Positions 61,153 to 64,000 of a stretch of 64,000 bases of DNA are shown here, piece after piece; position 1 is the stretch's first letter; every line of letters begins with the position of its first letter. Under the pieces are notes generated by a model, which saw nothing but the letters and a program-made list of their open reading frames with translations, was not told the origin of the DNA and ran no database searches. This DNA is from Pandoraea pnomenusa (GTDB lineage: Bacteria; Pseudomonadota; Gammaproteobacteria; Burkholderiales; Burkholderiaceae): positions 620,001 to 684,000 of the forward strand of contig NZ_CP009553.3 in assembly GCF_000767615.3 (NCBI RefSeq), given 5' to 3'. A program made the translations under genes and the position numbers.

Positions 61153-61277
61153 GAGAGGTGCGGCGAGATGCGTTTTGTGCGTCTTGCCGCAGCGACGGTC
61201 GGCAACGGTGGAAGCCTGGCGGCAGAACCGAGGGACAGTGGCGACGGATTCGCCAATGCCGACCGCACAAACAAAAA

Positions 61278-61299
61278 CAGCGGGTTGGATAACCCGCTG
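61278..61299 (-). terminator. Terminator downstream of tRNA-Pro
   Basis: CAGCGGGTT pairs with AACCCGCTG around a four-base loop. On the reverse strand it is followed by TTTTTGTTTG, so it ends the leftward ispB-tRNA transcript. Confidence 0.88.
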
Positions 61300-61317
61300 C
61301 TTCGTCATACAAATGTT

Positions 61318-61394
61318 TGGTCGGGGTGAGAGGATTCGAACCTCCGGCCTCTACGTCCCGAACGTAGCGCTCTACCAGGCTAAGCTACACCCCG
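61318..61394 (-). tRNA. tRNA-Pro (CGG)
   Basis: On the reverse strand a 77-base cloverleaf has acceptor CGGGGTG/CACCCCG, anticodon stem CTACG/CGTAG with loop TTCGGGA (anticodon CGG), T-loop TTCGAAT and an encoded CCA end. It decodes CCG, a favoured proline codon in this GC-rich genome. It begins 22 bases after the ispB stop on the same strand. Confidence 0.97.
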
Positions 61395-61416
61395 CTTCGA
61401 TACTGCTACTTCGCTT

Positions 61417-62397
61417 TTAAGTGCGTCGCGCTATCGAGTAAGAACATAATTCTAGCAGGCTATTTTTGTAATTGGAAGAGGGAAGCGCAGAAATAATTTG
61501 TGCGGCGGCGTCCGCCTCTTCCTTCGCGCGTGCGAGCGTGTAATCGAGTGCGCCCGTGCGCGTGATCGCTGCGAGGATCGGTTCGAACTTGTCGGTGCCG
61601 CCATTCTCGATGGCTTCGCGCACGAGGGCACGCTCGTCTTGCGTGCCGTGTTGCAGCACATGAATGAGCGGCAGCGTCGGTTTGCCTTCGCGCAGATCGT
61701 CGCCCGCGTTCTTACCCATCGCGTCGGTGTCGCCGGCGTAATCGAGCCAGTCGTCCATCAGTTGAAAGGCCGTGCCGAGACGACCGCCGTATTCGCGCAC
61801 CGCCGCTTCGGTCTGCGCGTCGGCGTTGGCGAGCACCGCGGCGAGTTGAGTGGCCGCTTCGAACAGCGTGGCGGTCTTGTACTTGATGACCTGAAGGTAA
61901 CGCGCTTCGTCGACGTCGGGGTCGTGCATGTTCAGCAACTGCAGCACTTCGCCTTCGGCGATCACATTCGTCGCACGCGCGAGGATCTGCATCACGCGCA
62001 TATTGTCCACGCTCACCATCATCTCGAACGAGCGCGAGTACAGAAAGTCGCCGACGAGCACCGATGCGGCATTGCCGAACAAGGCATTGGCCGTTTGCTT
62101 GCCGCGACGCAGATCGGATTCGTCGACCACGTCGTCATGCAGCAAGGTCGACGTATGAATGAACTCGATGACGGCCGCCAGCTCGAAACGTGCCGGCGAC
62201 GTCACACCGAGCGCATTGGCCACGAGCAGCAGCAGCGCCGGGCGCAACCGTTTGCCGCCCGAGTTGATGATGTACTCCGAGATCTGATTGATCAGGACCA
62301 CCTCGGAGGCCAGCCGGTGGCGGATAAGCTGGTCGACGGCACGCATGTCGTCGGCGATGGCGGCCAGTACGTTCTGGGAAGAAGTCGAAGCAGTCAA
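61417..62397 (-). CDS. ispB: Octaprenyl diphosphate synthase
   Basis: IspB makes the octaprenyl side chain of ubiquinone. The 326-residue trans-prenyltransferase has GGKRLRPALLLL, the first aspartate-rich motif LLHDDVVDESDLRRG, the KTATLFEAA segment and the second motif QLMDDWLDYAGD. No ATG fits; I chose the TTG at 62397, giving MTASTSSQNVL. A TTG at 62430 lies immediately beside a -10-like TATAAT (62436-62431, leftward), so a transcript from that element could not use it. The gene is divergent from rplU and its message probably continues into tRNA-Pro. Confidence 0.92.
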   Translation of the reverse strand: MTASTSSQNVLAAIADDMRAVDQLIRHRLASEVVLINQISEYIINSGGKRLRPALLLLVANALGVTSPARFELAAVIEFIHTSTLLHDDVVDESDLRRGKQTANALFGNAASVLVGDFLYSRSFEMMVSVDNMRVMQILARATNVIAEGEVLQLLNMHDPDVDEARYLQVIKYKTATLFEAATQLAAVLANADAQTEAAVREYGGRLGTAFQLMDDWLDYAGDTDAMGKNAGDDLREGKPTLPLIHVLQHGTQDERALVREAIENGGTDKFEPILAAITRTGALDYTLARAKEEADAAAQIISALPSSNYKNSLLELCSYSIARRT

Positions 62398-62430
62398 GAC
62401 AAGGCTCGGGTGAGGAAAAATTCGCCCCAA

Positions 62431-62436
62431 ATTATA
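62431..62436 (-). promoter_or_regulatory. Predicted -10 element of ispB
   Basis: Reading leftwards, a perfect TATAAT lies 34 bases before the chosen ispB start. No convincing -35 hexamer is found at 16-18 bases upstream. Confidence 0.5.
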
Positions 62437-62496
62437 TAGTGGGCGAGGGCACTTTCGGGTACCAGCCCCGCGGAATGACTGGGTTCACGGAAGTCT

Positions 62497-62525
62497 TTGA
62501 CGCAAAAGGAGAAAGTCTGTATAAT
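62497..62525 (+). promoter_or_regulatory. Sigma-70 promoter of rplU-rpmA-obgE
   Basis: TTGACG (62497-62502) and a perfect TATAAT (62520-62525) are 17 bases apart, the same -35 and spacing as the rRNA promoter of this window. It would give a leader of about 140 bases before rplU. Confidence 0.88.
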
Positions 62526-62673
62526 CCCCGGTTTTCGTGCGCGCATTCATTGCGCCGGGTCCGAAAATACCTCGGTATTACGGTTCGCGGCGCGGGTGCT
62601 GGCCGGTAAGTCGAGTCCTTTCGGGACCCTCGGTCTGCGCGAAAATTCTCTTGTTTATGAGTGAGGTTCAACA

Positions 62674-62985
62674 ATGTACGCGGTCATAAAAACCGGCGGT
62701 AAGCAATATAAGGTTGCTGCTGGCGAAAAGCTCAAAGTAGAACAGATACCGGCTGACATTGGCGCTGAAATCACCATCGACCAGGTTCTCGCCGTTGGCG
62801 AGGGCGAATCGATTAAGTTCGGTGCGCCGTTGGTCAGTGGGGCTTCCGTCAAGGCTACCGTTGTCGCCCAAGGTCGTCACCCCAAGGTGAAGATTTTCAA
62901 GATGCGCCGTCGCAAGCACTACCAAAAGCGTCAAGGCCATCGCCAAAACTACACCGAGCTGCGCATCGACAGCATCAACGGCTAA
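62674..62985 (+). CDS. rplU: 50S ribosomal protein L21
   Basis: L21 binds 23S rRNA near L20 in the large subunit. The 103-residue protein starts [14 protein letters not shown] and has the C-terminal basic signature [17 protein letters not shown], typical of the family. GAGTGAGGTTCAAC supplies a modest ribosome-binding site. It is followed 28 bases later by rpmA and then obgE, a highly conserved order. A long structured leader may take part in its control. Confidence 0.97.
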   Translation: MYAVIKTGGKQYKVAAGEKLKVEQIPADIGAEITIDQVLAVGEGESIKFGAPLVSGASVKATVVAQGRHPKVKIFKMRRRKHYQKRQGHRQNYTELRIDSING

Positions 62986-63013
62986 TCGATCGAGCTAGGT
63001 AAGGAGTTAAGTC

Positions 63014-63274
63014 ATGGCACACAAAAAAGCAGGCGGATCGTCCCGTAACGGCCGCGATTCCGAGTCGAAGCGCCTTGGCGTGAAGGTGTACGGCGGTCAG
63101 GCAATCCTGGCTGGCGGCATCATCGTTCGCCAACGTGGTACTCGTATGCATGCCGGCGAAAACGTCGGTATCGGTAAGGACCACACGCTGTTTGCACTGA
63201 CCGATGGTCACGTGCAATTCGCCGTCAAGGGCGCAGCGAAGAAGCAAGTGGTCAGCGTGGTGCCGGCAGCGTAA
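63014..63274 (+). CDS. rpmA: 50S ribosomal protein L27
   Basis: L27 reaches into the peptidyl-transferase centre. The 86-residue protein starts [20 protein letters not shown] with the flexible N-terminus that contacts tRNA, and continues LGVKVYGGQ and [40 protein letters not shown] gives a strong ribosome-binding site. A terminator or attenuator lies just downstream, before obgE. Confidence 0.97.
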   Translation: MAHKKAGGSSRNGRDSESKRLGVKVYGGQAILAGGIIVRQRGTRMHAGENVGIGKDHTLFALTDGHVQFAVKGAAKKQVVSVVPAA

Positions 63275-63292
63275 GCTAAGCCTTTTGCCACC

Positions 63293-63322
63293 AAAAGGCT
63301 CCGCTCTCATGCGGAGCCTTTT
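63293..63322 (+). terminator. Terminator or attenuator between rpmA and obgE
   Basis: AAAAGGCTCCGC pairs with GCGGAGCCTTTT around TCTCAT and ends in a T run. Its first strand can instead pair upstream (AGCCTTTTG at 63279-63287 with CAAAAGGCT at 63292-63300), so two structures exclude each other. Confidence 0.85.
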
Positions 63323-63407
63323 TTGTTTGTCCCGTCCGCGCAGCCGTCCACGGCGCCGGGCGAGGGCCATTGGACAGTGTTAGGATCGTCTGCGGACGGT
63401 CGATTGA

Positions 63408-64000
<593 letters not shown>

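Overview
The window comes from a betaproteobacterium of the Burkholderiales, most likely Pandoraea. The 16S rRNA gene reads as Pandoraea-type to me, the DNA is GC-rich, and the gene order (paa genes, mraZ-to-lpxC cell-wall cluster, secA-argJ-zapD-coaE-pilBCD, ispB/rplU-rpmA-obgE) is typical of Burkholderiaceae. It is chromosomal core sequence. I see no insertion sequence, prophage, integrase, CRISPR array or replication origin.

Layout. 0.3-2.2 kb: apaG, a small membrane-protein gene and the lytic transglycosylase mltA. 2.3-9.3 kb: a phenylacetate catabolism block. paaN-paaJ-paaG-paaI-paaK run leftwards, a paaF-like hydratase runs rightwards, and a palindromic operator lies between them. 9.3-10.2 kb: an orphan amino-acid-binding lipoprotein. 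10.4-16.0 kb: a complete rRNA operon (16S, tRNA-Ile, tRNA-Ala, 23S, 5S) with promoter, two boxA sites and terminator. 16.4-24.1 kb: accessory metabolism (DUF3047 lipoprotein, M20 amidohydrolase, molybdopterin oxidoreductase, HELAH-motif lipoprotein, MarR regulator, porin). 24.4 kb: coq7.

25.4-44.5 kb is the division and cell-wall (dcw) cluster: mraZ, rsmH, ftsL, ftsI, murE, murF, mraY, murD, ftsW, murG, murC, ddl, ftsQ, ftsA, ftsZ, then lpxC. Most neighbours overlap by four bases or nearly abut, so the enzymes that make lipid II, export or use it and build the Z-ring are co-expressed. Upstream of mraZ there is a sigma-70 promoter followed by four MraZ-type boxes spaced every 10 bp. 44.6-53.1 kb: dciA-like gene, secA, argJ, a DUF815 ATPase, a Nudix hydrolase, yacG, zapD and coaE. 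53.1-56.6 kb: pilD, pilC and pilB, compact and partly degenerate. 56.7-58.0 kb: a CorC/HlyC-type membrane protein.

58.1-61.2 kb is the most distinctive module. An ECF sigma factor and its anti-sigma factor are divergent from a membrane-anchored catalase-family peroxidase and a cytochrome b561. Two mirror-image promoters, each GGAAT-N16-CGTC, sit in the shared intergenic region and fix the sigma-factor start codon. The window closes with tRNA-Pro(CGG) immediately downstream of ispB, then rplU, rpmA and the 5' part of obgE behind a near-consensus sigma-70 promoter. Very long antisense open frames accompany most genes; I treat them as GC-rich shadows.
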